A stretch of DNA of 64,000 nucleotides from Epiperipatus broadwayi (taxonomy: Eukaryota; Onychophora; Udeonychophora; Euonychophora; Peripatidae): NCBI GenBank assembly GCA_028023455.1, contig JAQFVV010012422.1, positions 6,631,710 to 6,695,709 on the forward strand. The letters are read 5' to 3'. The first letter of the stretch is position 1. Every line of letters begins with the position of its first letter. This document shows, piece by piece, positions 49,076 through 60,430 of this stretch. The notes beneath the pieces were generated by a model that worked only from the letters and a program-made list of their open reading frames with translations, did not search any database and had not been told where the DNA came from. Both the position numbers and the translations under genes were made by a program.

Positions 49076-50067
49076 GGTCTTCTCTTAGCATGTTGAAATG
49101 GTGAGAGGATGTACTTTCTATACAAACACACAGAAATATGCTGTTTACATGGCCCAATATTTCTATGCTTTTGCCTAGAAAGTTATGGCCTATAGAACAG
49201 TTCTGTCCATATTAGCCATTGCAGGCTTAGATGGCATTGCACACTGATATTATGACCCACTGATGTGCTTCACGACACTATGCAAATGTGCACACTTAAC
49301 AGATCGCTTCCATCTAGCGTGAGGGTGTTTGGAATTCATCTGGCCATAACTGTTGTAATATGCCTTCATAATAGTGATCTTATAACCTAACTGATATACT
49401 AGTACATACTAATAATTGTAAGCCTGTCCCCACACTTCCCTAGACATCACAGAATGTGAAAACAATTGCAAAAGGGTCAGACCAAGCACCATTTCACACA
49501 AGTCACGTGAAAAGACACATTTGCATGAGAACATCTACGAGTCAAATGAAATGGCTGAGGTTGCACATTATTTTGCAAATCATAATCTTGGTTTGATTCA
49601 GAGTATGGCATCTTTTGGATGATCCTTTGGACCAGCAAAAACATCACCCCCCCCTGCACATTCCAGTGCGATGCGATAACATGTTTAATGTAAATGTAGT
49701 TATTATATTTTAGAAATTAATGTTGGTTTGTAAATTGAGTACTGCATTTTTTGGCCGATCCTTCAGACCAGCAAAACCATAGCCTCCCCCATGCACAGAC
49801 TTATGGAATGTAATTTAAAATATTGTAATTCTTCTATTTTGGAAAATAATGTTTTTTACAAAATAATATCATTTCATAAATTGTTTAAAAATAGTTTGCA
49901 AAATGTCGCAAGGCGCTAAAATGTATAATGTAATTTAAAAATGTAATTATTACATTTTAGAAAATAATGTTAAAGTTGAAAAAAAAATCCCAGTAACATT
50001 ATATTTGTATTTGTTTACATAAAAAGTATGCCCTCTCGTGGTTTCAACATGCTAAGAGAAAACTACC
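49076..50067. mobile_element. 992-bp non-autonomous DNA element with 8-bp target duplication
   Basis: The ends are inverted repeats: GGTCT then TCTCTTAGCATGTTGAAA at the left and the complement of GGTAGTTT then TCTCTTAGCATGTTGAAA at the right. TAAATTTT flanks it exactly on both sides (49068-49075 and 50068-50075), and the RTE reading on either side joins across the gap. GG ends with an 8-bp duplication would fit Merlin; hAT is the alternative for 8 bp but its ends usually begin CA. No transposase frame is visible. Confidence 0.8.
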
Positions 50068-50526
50068 TAAATTTTAATTACTTTGGTAAAGATTTTAAAG
50101 AGAACTGAAAGATCTACATTTTTAATATTTTATTCATCATTTTCTTAAATATCAATATTATTATTGCATTTTTTAATTATCTGGTCTTTGTTTATTATTT
50201 AGATATTTGGTATATAGTTTTGTCAACAATTTTATTTTCCCACCTACTTCTCTTAGGATAATAATAATGCCCTTATTTTCTGAAGCTTTTATCTTCTTCA
50301 CATGATTAATTCTCATTTTTTCATTTGAAATGTTTTTAATTATTATATAATTCTTGACAGAACTCTTCTACACAATCATAGAGTCATCCTTTTTTTCTTT
50401 TTCATTGCTGACCAAATTTTCTCCACTATCAAGATTTTAAATTTATATCCTCTTCTATAGTTTTGCTTGCCAATTTACAGTTATATTTTCTTTTTCATAT
50501 AATTTACAGAACTCCAGATATTTAAT

Positions 50527-50743
50527 TCTTATACAGAGGCTAAACTCTTCAGACAGTGGCACCACTCAGTGCAAGCCAGAGTAATCAATGGATGCAGGAA
50601 GGTTTGTAAATAAAATCACTATCTAGTGCTTACTCATCCAGTATTCCCAGATTAGAGCACTGAGAGGTGTTACCATATGGAAAGTTTAGAATCTGTGGAA
50701 ACAGCTTGTTTATGCATAAAGAATGGTGGTCATGTGATATTTA
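50527..50743. repeat. MITE family 1, copy E (inside RTE copy 3)
   Basis: Left TACAGAGGCTAAACTCTTCA and CAGTGCAAGCCAGAGTAATC; right CATATGGAAAGTTTAGAATC and GGTGGTCATGTGATATTTA. The interior is shortened after TCATCCAGTATTCCCAG. It interrupts the RTE linker region, so it inserted after that RTE copy. Confidence 0.8.
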
Positions 50744-51519
50744 ATTATTCTCAGTTAAAAACACACCAGTTAATTTCTTGCTTTTTTATGTCAACTGTCT
50801 TTATTATAATTCTTAATAGAATTTCAGTTATCTTCTTAATGATTTCAATTAAGTCTGAGCTCTTAGAAATCTAATTAAAACAATTTGCAAAATTTTAGTT
50901 TAAATTCAGTGGAATATTTTTCTGAAAGTTAAGAATATCAAACACTACCATCATTTTTAATAGTTTCCACTTCTTGTTATGCATTAACATGTATTTTATA
51001 TCTTATAAATTGATAATCATTTCAGTGTTGTTAAACCTATTAATAACATTAAAATCTTGAAATACATATTTTCTATTAATCAAAATATAATCCAATTTTG
51101 TCATACTTTCATTTGGACACTTTCATGTCCATTTCCATTTAGCCTTTTTCACAAAGAAAGAATTTATAATAAACAATTTTTCTTTATGCTGCAAATTCCA
51201 TAAGTTCATCTTTTCTCTCACTACCACTTATAATGAAATTTATCCACAGCACATTCACCTTTCATGCATTTTTTAATTTTAGCATTAAAGTCTTCTATGA
51301 TAATTTAAAAATATTTGGTGTGATTAAAAGCATTTAATACAGTTCTACTTCTTTACCATAATAAGAATCAGTTGGGTTATAAATTTAAATTATCCACATT
51401 TGTAATCTTCCATTAAATTAAATAACTAATCTTTCACTCTGTCTGACATACCATTAATCTTCTACTTCTTCTTTTCCTATGTATTGAGTTGGATTTTGGA
51501 AATAGAATTAACAAAAGCT

Positions 51520-51547
51520 CTGATGATGACTGCAGGACAGTCGAAAC
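51520..51547 (+). other. Hammerhead-ribozyme-like core motif
   Basis: CTGATGA, one extra T, stem GACTG / loop CAGGA / stem CAGTC, then GAAAC. The order CUGANGA - stem - GAAA is the conserved core of hammerhead ribozymes, but the extra base between CUGANGA and the stem is not canonical. The motif recurs at 2190-2218 (-), 2308-2336 (+), 55772-55799 (-, decayed) and 56789-56816 (+). Ribozyme activity is not shown by the sequence alone. Confidence 0.4.
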
Positions 51548-52260
51548 TATTAGTTTGATATAAATAAAAGTATTGATAGAGTGTTTAAGAAAGGTGTAAA
51601 TGGTATGACACCATTAATCTTCACAACATTGCACTTTCACTTTTTATTTATGAAGTATTCTATTCTATAGCTTTTATAGTCAAGTCCTTGGTCACTTTAA
51701 TTGCCTATTGACCTTTTCTTTAACTTCACAAGGTCCATTAATGTTCCATTTAATATTGGACAGTTATTCCAGTTCATGCAATCTTTTTTCACTTGAAAAT
51801 AATCTGCAGTTAATGTAGCTACATAAAATGTTTTCACAGAATGATAGTTTATATTTGCAATCAGGAGACTCTTAATATCATTGGCCTTTGGCGATCAATA
51901 TCTAATGACTTTACTGCCTTTTGGGAACATTCATTTTATCATCATGATTGTAAATATTTAAAAAAGCTTCACTCACATTCATTGATTCTGTCTTCAAGAA
52001 AACTCAAGTGATGTTTCAGTTAAAAACTATCCTGCAACTGAGAAGAAAGACCATGATGTTCTTGGTCATAAACTAAGAGCTAATAACTCAGTAATCTTAC
52101 ATGTTGGTGTGCAGCTCATTCGTGTTCATTAATGATATTAAAACCATGTAATCATAGTTGGAATGACAAGAATATGGGGGAGGGGGGCAACTTCTTGGCT
52201 CCTTTAAAGTTCCAATAAAGTGTGTGCGCTCCATTCTTAGCTTCATTAGAGCTGTACGTT

Positions 52261-52631
52261 ATGGTTTCCAATTATTCCAAATATAATTTGTTTTTATTTA
52301 ATTGCTAACAAATAATAAAAATAAAAAAAGACTGTCAAACACTATTAACTGATTAAGTTTTCAAAGTCTCAACACTATTACTAAAATATATTTTATATCT
52401 ATATTTCTCCATTTGCAACTAAATACAGAAAGCAGGGGCATCTAAAGAAAATTTTCCAGCGATGGGGAAGCGAAGCTTGGAGACAAATAATTACAACAAT
52501 AAATTTTTTATCTATTATTATTATTATTTTTTTCTCATGAATACATTACTAGAATACATTATTGCATTAAATCATAAGTGCACATAGCTAAATGGCTTAT
52601 CGTACATAATCATATCGCATAGCCAATGCTT
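52261..52631. other. Spacer 5' of RTE copy 3
   Basis: AT-rich, nothing assigned. Confidence 0.4.
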
Positions 52632-52687
52632 AAAATCAACCAATAGAATCTCAGCAACCTGTTGCTGAGATTCTATTGGTTGATTTT
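52632..52687. repeat. Perfect hairpin, 27-bp arms, 2-bp loop
   Basis: 52632-52658 and 52661-52687 are exact inverted complements around CT at 52659-52660. Arm ends: AAAATCAACCAATAG on the outside and TCTCAGCAAC at the centre. The surroundings show only weak residual symmetry. It could be an inverted-duplication scar, a small fold-back element or a transcribed hairpin; there is no other evidence for a pre-miRNA. Confidence 0.9.
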
Positions 52688-52839
52688 ACACACTAACCTG
52701 TGATTATATGCCTTAGCATTGCATTAATATAAAAATACATATCTGGTGTATATAAATTTACAGTATATATATAAAAAAGCAAGGATAGATAAATATATAG
52801 TTGGATAGACTTGGCTTCTCAATAAAAATAAATGTCAAA

Positions 52840-53166
52840 ACCCTTCCTACTAATTATTTTCTCTTCCACAAGCAACACTCCACAAATATAAATTCATTAC
52901 GTGCCTTCTGTCATAGAAATGAAGAAACATTAGAACACTTTCTTATGGAATGTTCCTAACTTCTTCCTTGTCATATTCTTATCACTAACATGACTGATTC
53001 AAACTCAGTAATAGTCAACAACCTCATAGAAAATATACACAGTGGTCCTTTTCCCATTATAATAATTGCTACACTCATTCTTTTCACCCGCTGGTTCATA
53101 AAATGCTATCTACGCTTTAATCCCACATCTCACAATATTAAATCACTTTTTAATAAAATGAAATAA
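52840..53166 (+). pseudogene. Degraded LINE C-terminus (plus strand)
   Basis: Plus-strand reading gives NINSLRAFCHRNEETLEHFL then MECS, a stop, and, still in frame, TNMTDSNSVIVNNLIEN ... FTRWFIKCYLRFNP and a final stop at about 53166. The CHRNEETLEHFLMEC stretch is the Cys-His motif after the RT of many non-LTR elements. A 3' UTR-like tail with AATAAAATTAA follows to about 53395. The family is unresolved; it is distinct from the RTE and from the CR1-like element in this window. Confidence 0.6.
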
Positions 53167-53395
53167 CAGTAAGACCAGAGATCTAACCAATGCACCAGCT
53201 GATATTTTTGCAGCTACATGGAATCTGATCTCATTAACAGTAACTTAGTGATTTGGCTATTGAATTATTGTTCAATTGATAAACATCTATCTTGTTGCTT
53301 TTCAATTGGAAATCTCTTTTGTTTCAATAAGACTTGTAAATAATTTCCAATGTATATAGTAGACCAAATAAAATTAATTTAAAACTAAATAAAAT

Positions 53396-54069
53396 AGACA
53401 TCCAGATAGATGAATGGATAGATAAACTTTAATAGTCATATATCGTAGCTCAATCACTTTTACTTTTATAATTTGTGAAATTTTGTACTCAATCTGAGGG
53501 GGGGGGGTCAATTATACCCATTTACTCTCCCCTATGGATGCCCTTGCAAAGAGAGTTAAAATACAGATAAAATTAATTAACTTTTTTTTAAAATGTAATA
53601 TGCTCGTTCAGCAAAAAAGTTTTCGTCAATTAACCAAAGTGAAACTATTTTTTCTGAAAAAGTAAAAAAAAAGAATAACCTTTTTACCCTCTCTTTTCCT
53701 TTTCCGTTTTGTATATTTGAGCAATATGTACATTATTTTTAATAAAAAAATGTTTTTAAATATTTTTAAAGAGTATAAATGAAAGGAGTTTTTTTTCTTA
53801 AAAAAAGGAAAATATATATATTACGTAAATAATAGATGACATTTAGAAATGAGAATCTTTTAATATTAGAAAGTCTAAATTAGAAAACTCGCAAGTAAAG
53901 TATACTTTTTTTAAAAATAAATAAATAAATAAATTCATAGCAGAAATATTATTTTACTAAGTCTTTTTAATGTCATTAAACTTGGACAATGTATATCTTT
54001 AGAAAAAGAAATTAATTCAGTAGAAAATACTACTTTTTGAAAACATTTTCTTCTCTGCTAATATCATCA
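53396..54069. other. AT-rich spacer
   Basis: No feature recognised apart from homopolymer runs, including a G run near 53500. Confidence 0.45.
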
Positions 54070-54627
54070 ACATCATCATCATCATTTTTAACTATTATCG
54101 TTTCACTGCAGGGAGATCTCTTCCCCAATCTCTAGCCTCTCTTCTCCACATCACACTTGCAAACTTCCTTATTTCGTCCATCCATCTCGTATGTGGTCTC
54201 TGAGTCTTTTACAATCTTTTGGAATCCAGTTTAAGATTTCAACAGTCAATCTATTATCATCTCTTTTAGAAATATGTCCATACCAGTTCATTTCAGTCTC
54301 TTACTCTCAATGATAGCAGTAAGACCTGTTCTTCTCTATCCACATATTTCATTTTTGACGTTTTCTTGTTACTCCTAATATCATCTTTCCATACTTGCTT
54401 TTCTGTTAAATGTCCAAATCTCATATCCATAAAAACAACTGGTGAATCACATTTATTAAAAACCTTTCTTTTCAAACATGCAGACATATTTCCTTTTAGT
54501 ATTATTTCTATCAAAATCACTTCATGCAAGCATAATTATTTGATTTATTTTTATCGATTGTGATACAATTTCCACTAATTATCTGACTAAGGTAATTGTA
54601 GTTGCTAACTTCTAATCCATCATTCAT
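54070..54627 (-). mobile_element. RTE copy 4, 3' fragment
   Basis: Minus-strand similarity to the last roughly 560 bp of the RTE coding region, from CGTTTCACTGCAGGG near 54100 to the ...TAAGGTAATTGTAGTTGCTAAC block near 54590. Frame remnants include NMSACLKRKVFNKC. It ends where the (ATC)n tail of copy 5 begins, consistent with copy 5 having inserted into an ATC-rich point of copy 4. Confidence 0.8.
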
Positions 54628-55745
54628 CATCATCATCATTATCATCATTATCAACCATTATCAATCCACTGCAGGATGAAGGTCTCTCCAAGTTTAATCC
54701 ATCTTCTTCGATCTTTAGCTTCTCTTCTCCACATCACCCCTGCACACTTTCTTATTTCATCCATCCATCTCACATGTGGTCTCTTTCTGGGTCTTTTACA
54801 ATCTCTTGAAATCCAGTTTAAAATTTCAATTGTCCATCTATTATCATCTCTTCTTAGCAATATGTCCTGCCCAACTCCACTTCAATCTTTTAATTTTTTC
54901 AATGAGGTCAGTAACACCTGTTTGTTCTCTTACCCATACATTGCATTTTCGATCTCTTTTTGTTACTCCCAACATACATCTCTCCATACTTCTTTGAGTG
55001 GTCTGAAATCTCTGTATTGCTCTTCTATTGAGTGTCCAAGTCTCAGATCCATAAGTAAGAACTGGTAAAACACATTTGTTAAAAACCTTCCTTTTCAAAC
55101 ACATAGGCATATTTCCAGTGTTTATTTCTTTTGAGAAAATCTGTTAAACATTATATCCTTTTTAGCAATTGTCTCTAGTCCTACTTTCACCTGATAACTC
55201 TAGCAACATTTTCTGAAATACTATTTGCAAAAACAATCACATCATTTTCAAAATCTAGATTACTTAAATAATCTTTGTTTACTTTTACTCCACTAGCTTC
55301 CCATTTTAATCCAAAGAATACTTCTTGTAAAGCTGCTGTAAAAGGTTTTGGAAATATGGAGTCACCCTATCATACACCCATTTCGTTGACAATCTTCCTA
55401 GAACTACTACATAATATAGTCATTACTGCTATGGTTTGATAAATATTCTTCATAATATGACAACATCCTGCATTTTTTTGAAGCTTTACCCACTGTGGAA
55501 ATTGTTTACAGAATCAAATACTTTTTCATAATCTACAAATCCAAAGCATAATGAAATTCGTATTCACTGGTCCATTCTATAATTTCTCTCAATACTTGGA
55601 TATGATCCACTGCACTAAAATCACTTTTAAATTCAGTTTGTTCTTTGGATTGGTTAAAATCCAAAGTTTGCTAGAGACGAGTTGCAATTATCTTAGTAAA
55701 CGTTTTGTACACAACTGATAAGAGAATGATAGATCTCTAATTACC
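54628..55745 (-). mobile_element. RTE copy 5, 5'-truncated
   Basis: A (GAT)n tail (minus) at 54627-54650, then the C-terminal coding region well preserved (54651-55110; RWTIEILNWISRDCKRPRK, RWMDEIRKCAGVMWRRE, VTDLIEKIKRLKWSWAGH, TYGSETWTLNRRAIQRF). Upstream RT sequence is more decayed to about 55745, near the YKIFTKII-equivalent block. An internal deletion or jump near 55117 removes the segment seen in copy 1 at about 3215-3350. Confidence 0.85.
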
Positions 55746-58591
55746 AATATATTTTGTATCATTATTTGACAGTTTTGACTGTCTAGCAGTCTTCTTCATT
55801 ACTGTAAAATATAATTGTGTTTTTTATTCCTGTATTTATTTATATAAATATACAATAAACTTATTTTTATGCTATATATATATAATGTAAAGTTAATGAT
55901 TGTAAAATCTTCATATAAAATCTGTATTTTATTGTGTCTTCTTTCAGTATGATGTTAATAAGTTTACTTCACGATATTATTAATAGAATGATATTAAACT
56001 GTAATAAATGTTTTAAAATCTCATTCTTTGGTAAATCTGAATACTTAGACTTCGCTTATGTTATTAATTCTGATAAAATCAATGCAGTCCTTTCTCAAAA
56101 AGGACTTGTTTTTTTATTTTCTAGTAATGGGTTTTCTCCTTCCTATGTTGAAAATATTATTAGTAGAGCATATAAATTACTTTTTTGTAACTTTTTCCAT
56201 TAGTTGTATAGCTGAGAAAGATAATACCCTAGAAGAATCTAGTCTGGTAGTGTAGATGGGTTTGGGCTAGATGTGAAAATGGTTACAATATCAGCTAATA
56301 TTCATTGATTACTCTCTCTTACACTAGAAAGCTCTAAAACAGAGTGAATAGAATTGTTCCTAATAGTATGCAAATAAAAAATGAGAATAATTTCAAAAAC
56401 TGTTTCAGAGGTAATGTTATTTAAAAAGAATTACAAATTTTGAGAAAATAGAATTATATAATTATATTATTATTAATTAATGCATGTTTAAAACTGTAGC
56501 GAAATAGTTAAAGTGATAGAAATAAATTATTAAAAAGTTTAAAATGTAGAAAAAATATATACGAAAAATATAAAACAGTTTATGCAAAAGACATTAATTA
56601 AAAATAAAAATAAGATAAAAGACTAATATTTATAAATTTATTAAAAATATGTAAAAATATATAATTATGGGGATCATTGAAAAATTATATTTTTAAAATC
56701 CATAATATAAGATATTGTTTATATATATAATTAGGTTTGTATAGATAAGCATTAATTATATGGTTATAAATATATTGAATTTGTAGCTCTGATGATGACT
56801 GCTGGATAGTTGAAACTGTAAGCAAAAAGAAATAAATTTTATTTTATAGATTGCATTGTATTCATTTAAGACACATATAGTATTATATATATATAACCAG
56901 TGGAGTGATAATCTAGTTATTATATATATATATAATCATTAAAAACCAATCATCACTTAGACACTCCCAATATCAATAACAATCAATAATTTCAAATTGT
57001 TGTCAAGGCAACCTCCTTTTAATGATATATTGTACCGGACCATACTCCCTGCGGAATTCTTTTCCTAATCTTGCACTGAGCATGAAGTGACCAAGATCTA
57101 ACAGGTAAAGAAATGGATATCAATTTAGCCGATTTCTATACTCATATATATCAGTACTTCCGGCCAAACTGATAGAAAGAGTGGGTTGACAGGAATCTTC
57201 CAGTTAAAACACCCTTTAGTTGATCTCTTATTTTAATGCCCGAATATTTAGAACAATGGCAAGTACACACCTTTGAAAAATCTATTTACAAAATAGACCT
57301 TTGCGCGCCACTTCTAGAAAAGAATCAAAAAATGAATTTTTCACCCTCTTAGAAGGGTGTGCAATACCATATGTTCAGCGGAGCATAAGAATAAATTTAA
57401 CACCCCGGTAGAGCGATATCCTGTGGCTAGCTCAAGTCACTCTACATCTAGGGTCTTCAAATGGGTAAGTTAAATGATTATTACAGGTATGTGATAAGGA
57501 AAGAACATTTTATCGATATAACTAATACTATAAAAACGAAACAAGTTTAATAATGTGATTAAATATTTATTTAGTCCCAAATACCCATTACCGTTTCATA
57601 TAAATGATGATATAATAACAAAATACTAAATAATTAATTATCCCAATATATATAGATTTTCAAAGCGTTTAAATAGATAAAATCCAAATTTAAATAAGAA
57701 CAATAATAATTCCCTAAAACTATTGACAATGTTTATAAGTAATGGAAGTGGTCTGAGCTCTTTTTACCCAATAGAAATAAATTTTAAGTTGTGTGATTTG
57801 ATATACAGATATGAGATTTTCGGTCATACAGGCATACGCTTTTACTGATAACTTTAAAACCTTTTTATTGATAGCAAATATAATAATAAAAACTATACAT
57901 ATATTTGCACTATGAAATATTTCACTAATTTCATATTTTCAACAAGTCAATGGGTTGCATTGGCTCAGATACTATATCGTACTCACCATAAGGTACTGTA
58001 TCTACTTCTCTTTTGCTATAGATAAATTTCTATACATGTATATACGTGCAGCATAATTATACAATTACTATTATTTTAAATATAAAGTTATTAGAGTACT
58101 TGCTTACAGGGAATCTATAATAGATCAATCCCTTCTTACACGCATCTTGAGGGTGTAACAGTGACAAAAAAAAAATAACTTAAAAAAAAGATATACGGTT
58201 AAATACATTTTTTAGATATTCAACATGAGATATCGTATTCACCGAATATTATAAGTGTATGTACGCATATATATACGCATGTATATTTGTATATGGCGAT
58301 CTCAGGAGTAACAAAGAGGAAAACGAATAGCAACAACAACAACAAAAAAAATCTCATTGCAACCTTTGTTGAAAATACAAGAATTTGACATAGAAAAATT
58401 GACTCAAAAGATTTAAGTAAAAGCTTTAACATTTATGCCCCTAATAACCGTAATTCAATATACATATGCGAGAGATAACACACTCTCTCTCTCTTTTTTT
58501 TTTAAAGATTAATAATAATAATAATAAAAAAAATAATAATATATTTAATAGGAAATATCAAAGTTAATTATTTCAATATTAATAAAACATC
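55746..58591. other. Mostly featureless region with a locally GC-richer patch
   Basis: Frames at 55934-56255 have no recognisable domain. Ribozyme-like motifs lie at 55772-55799 (-) and 56789-56816 (+). At 57030-57470 the base composition is more balanced, with a TATATAT motif at about 57145, a CACCCTC/GAAGGGTG hairpin near 57343 and a strong donor-like ATGGGTAAGT at about 57459. No gene model could be built. Confidence 0.4.
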
Positions 58592-58830
58592 TTAAAATAA
58601 ACTTATGTCGGCGTCTTCATTCTTCTCCTCTGGGCTCTGAGTGGGCTTCAAATCAACTGGCTGTGTGGTGAGGATTTCATCCATTTAGGCATAGGCAGGG
58701 CGGCTGGAACTGGCGTGGTCACATCTTGGCGGCTTGGGATAGAGAAAGGGCGGTGCACTGGCTGGTTGTCTACCCCATGGTCATTTTACTGGACTCTCTG
58801 GTAGATTGCTTCATATTTTCCTCTGTGTAT
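58592..58830 (-). pseudogene. GC-rich coding-like island, possible terminal exon or exon relic
   Basis: This stretch is clearly GC-richer than its surroundings. On the minus strand one frame reads PWGRQPASAPPFLYPKPP, later SSSRPAYA, a TAA stop, then MDEILTTQPVDLKPTQS and EEKNEDADISLF with a final stop at 58592-58594. A different frame nearer the LTR reads KYEAIYQRVQ. The Pro/Ser/acid-rich character and C-terminal -ISLF look like a cytoplasmic tail. The internal stop and frame change make it a relic, or mean an intron or sequencing error is involved. It abuts the LTR element. Family not recognised. Confidence 0.3.
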
Positions 58831-60415
58831 TGTAACGGGTGTACTCGTTTACCGTATACTTATTAGTTCTTATCATAAAAAAAAAATATCTATATTTCCC
58901 CTTTTTCTTTTTAAGCAAAAAGAAATAGTGATAAGAAATTTCGTATTTCTCTCACAGCATATTTATGGACGTCAATCATTGACTCCAAGCGCCAAACTTA
59001 CTTTTTACATAAGTATTATGCTGGAAGAGAAAAATACGATAGTAATAGGGCCTCTCCACTAGCTCAGTACTCAGGGCGGGTGGCCAATAAACCGTAGGAA
59101 AATGTACGGGGGAAAACTCTATGCAACCAACAGCGAAACTCGGATCAATTGTTTAAATTCATGAACTATATTCTATGAGTCAAATAATAAAACATACACA
59201 TGTAATATAAGCCTTAAAATAAAACACCTTTTATTATAATATATTTCTTTTTTACTTTTAAGAAAAACATATTTCCCATACCCTTTTAACGTTTACATAA
59301 CCCAATAAAACCTACATATGTATTTGTGTGGATTTACAATAGAACAAGAAAAACGAACGTATACACAGATAAAAATCTAATCAGTTGTGTTTGAATGGCC
59401 TTATCATAAAAAAAATATATATAAGTTTCTTGCCTTCATTCGTTCTCTTTGAGGGTTTCAGAAAAACGTGGTAATTTTTGGAAAATAAAATATCTTAAGT
59501 TCATATTACCTGCACTTTTTGTCCGATGTGATCCCCGGGGATATCAAAATAAGAAGAAAAACACATGAAATCCGCAGCAAAACGTACGAGACAGTTCATC
59601 ACGCTTCAGTTCATTCCGAGTCGGATCGATTCCCTTGCGAAAAGTTGATAGATCTCCGGTAGATGTTCTCCGGTCACTGCCGCATGGACTCTTCGGGGTA
59701 AGGTCCAGAAAACCCAGCACGCTTAAGCTTTTACCCCACCGTACTCATGTTCGGCCGTAGCCTTAATTACTCTTCTTAAAAATATATAAAAAAAAAATTG
59801 AATATATTTTTAATTTTTCTCTTTCTTCTTTGAAAACCAAAATAATAATGACACTAGTTTAAAAAAAAAAACTACGTCTCCACTCTCCCTGTCACTTTTT
59901 CTTTTCTTTTGTTTTCGCAAACACAGTCCGTCCCCTTTCTTCCCCACCACGTGGGATAGATGGCCAGTTAAGCTAATAAGCAAAAGAACTTTTCGCACCT
60001 TCGGACATTTTGGCAATTAACATTCCGGAAACCCTTTTCTCTAACCTTCTTTTTATATTTTTTTTTTTTTTCATTCAAATTCCCCAGATAAGACCTTCGA
60101 TGTTTAATATATCTCTTTTTTTTTTCTTACAATAATCTCTTATCTTGGATCCAAAAATGTATTCATACGTTCGTTTCTAAAATTGTCTATCCACACCGCA
60201 AATACATACATATACCACTTTTACACAAATAAAACGCAAATTCTCCCCCCACTCCCTCTTTTCTTACTTTAATAAAATTTTTAAACATTTTCTCCCACTA
60301 CAAAATAAATACTAAAACGAAATAAAATCAAATTATATGAAACTAATTTTAAACTATATCACATATGTGTGCGCCTTTCTACATTGTAACTAGGGTTTAA
60401 ACCCGACTGTTTACA
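58831..60415 (-). repeat. 3' LTR
   Basis: On the minus strand it starts TGTAAACAGTCGGG at 60415 and ends CACCCGTTACA at 58831, giving TG...CA termini and inverted TGTAA/TTACA. 58831-60205 matches 62627-64000, which ends at the window edge. By eye I count about four substitutions plus some homopolymer-length differences. The right boundary is inferred from the termini and the adjoining polypurine tract, not from the duplicate. A TATAAAAAG box on the minus strand lies near 60049-60057. Confidence 0.85.
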
Positions 60416-60430
60416 ATACCCTCCTCCCGG
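60416..60430 (-). promoter_or_regulatory. Polypurine tract (plus-strand primer)
   Basis: CCGGGAGGAGGGTAT on the minus strand directly precedes the TGTAAAC start of the 3' LTR. This is the expected position and composition for priming second-strand DNA synthesis. Confidence 0.65.

Larger units (their letters stand above)
47900..52260 (-). mobile_element. RTE retrotransposon, copy 3 (old, interrupted)
   Basis: Minus-strand RTE copy recognised by colinear similarity with copy 1. 3' end: ATCAATCCAATGCATGATAAAGATC near 47940. RT region near 48650-49020: CACCTTCAAAATCTAAATGA and AAATGCAATTCATACTCATTGG. Linker near 50390-50490; endonuclease near 51050-51480; leader from about 51700 to 52260, including the ACTGAGAAGAAAGACCATG block. 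It is riddled with substitutions and indels and keeps no long open frame. It is interrupted by the 992-bp element (49076-50067), by MITE copy E (about 50527-50743) and by a small insertion around 51480-51610. Confidence 0.85.

Noticed and set aside
55934-56255. Two overlapping frames of 65-89 codons
   Set aside because: F/I/S/N-rich AT-driven composition, no domain, no splice or promoter context.
57031-58158. Solo LTR suggested by TGTACCGGACC at the left and GGGTGTAACA at the right
   Set aside because: The flanking bases do not form a target duplication and no second copy is present to define the ends.
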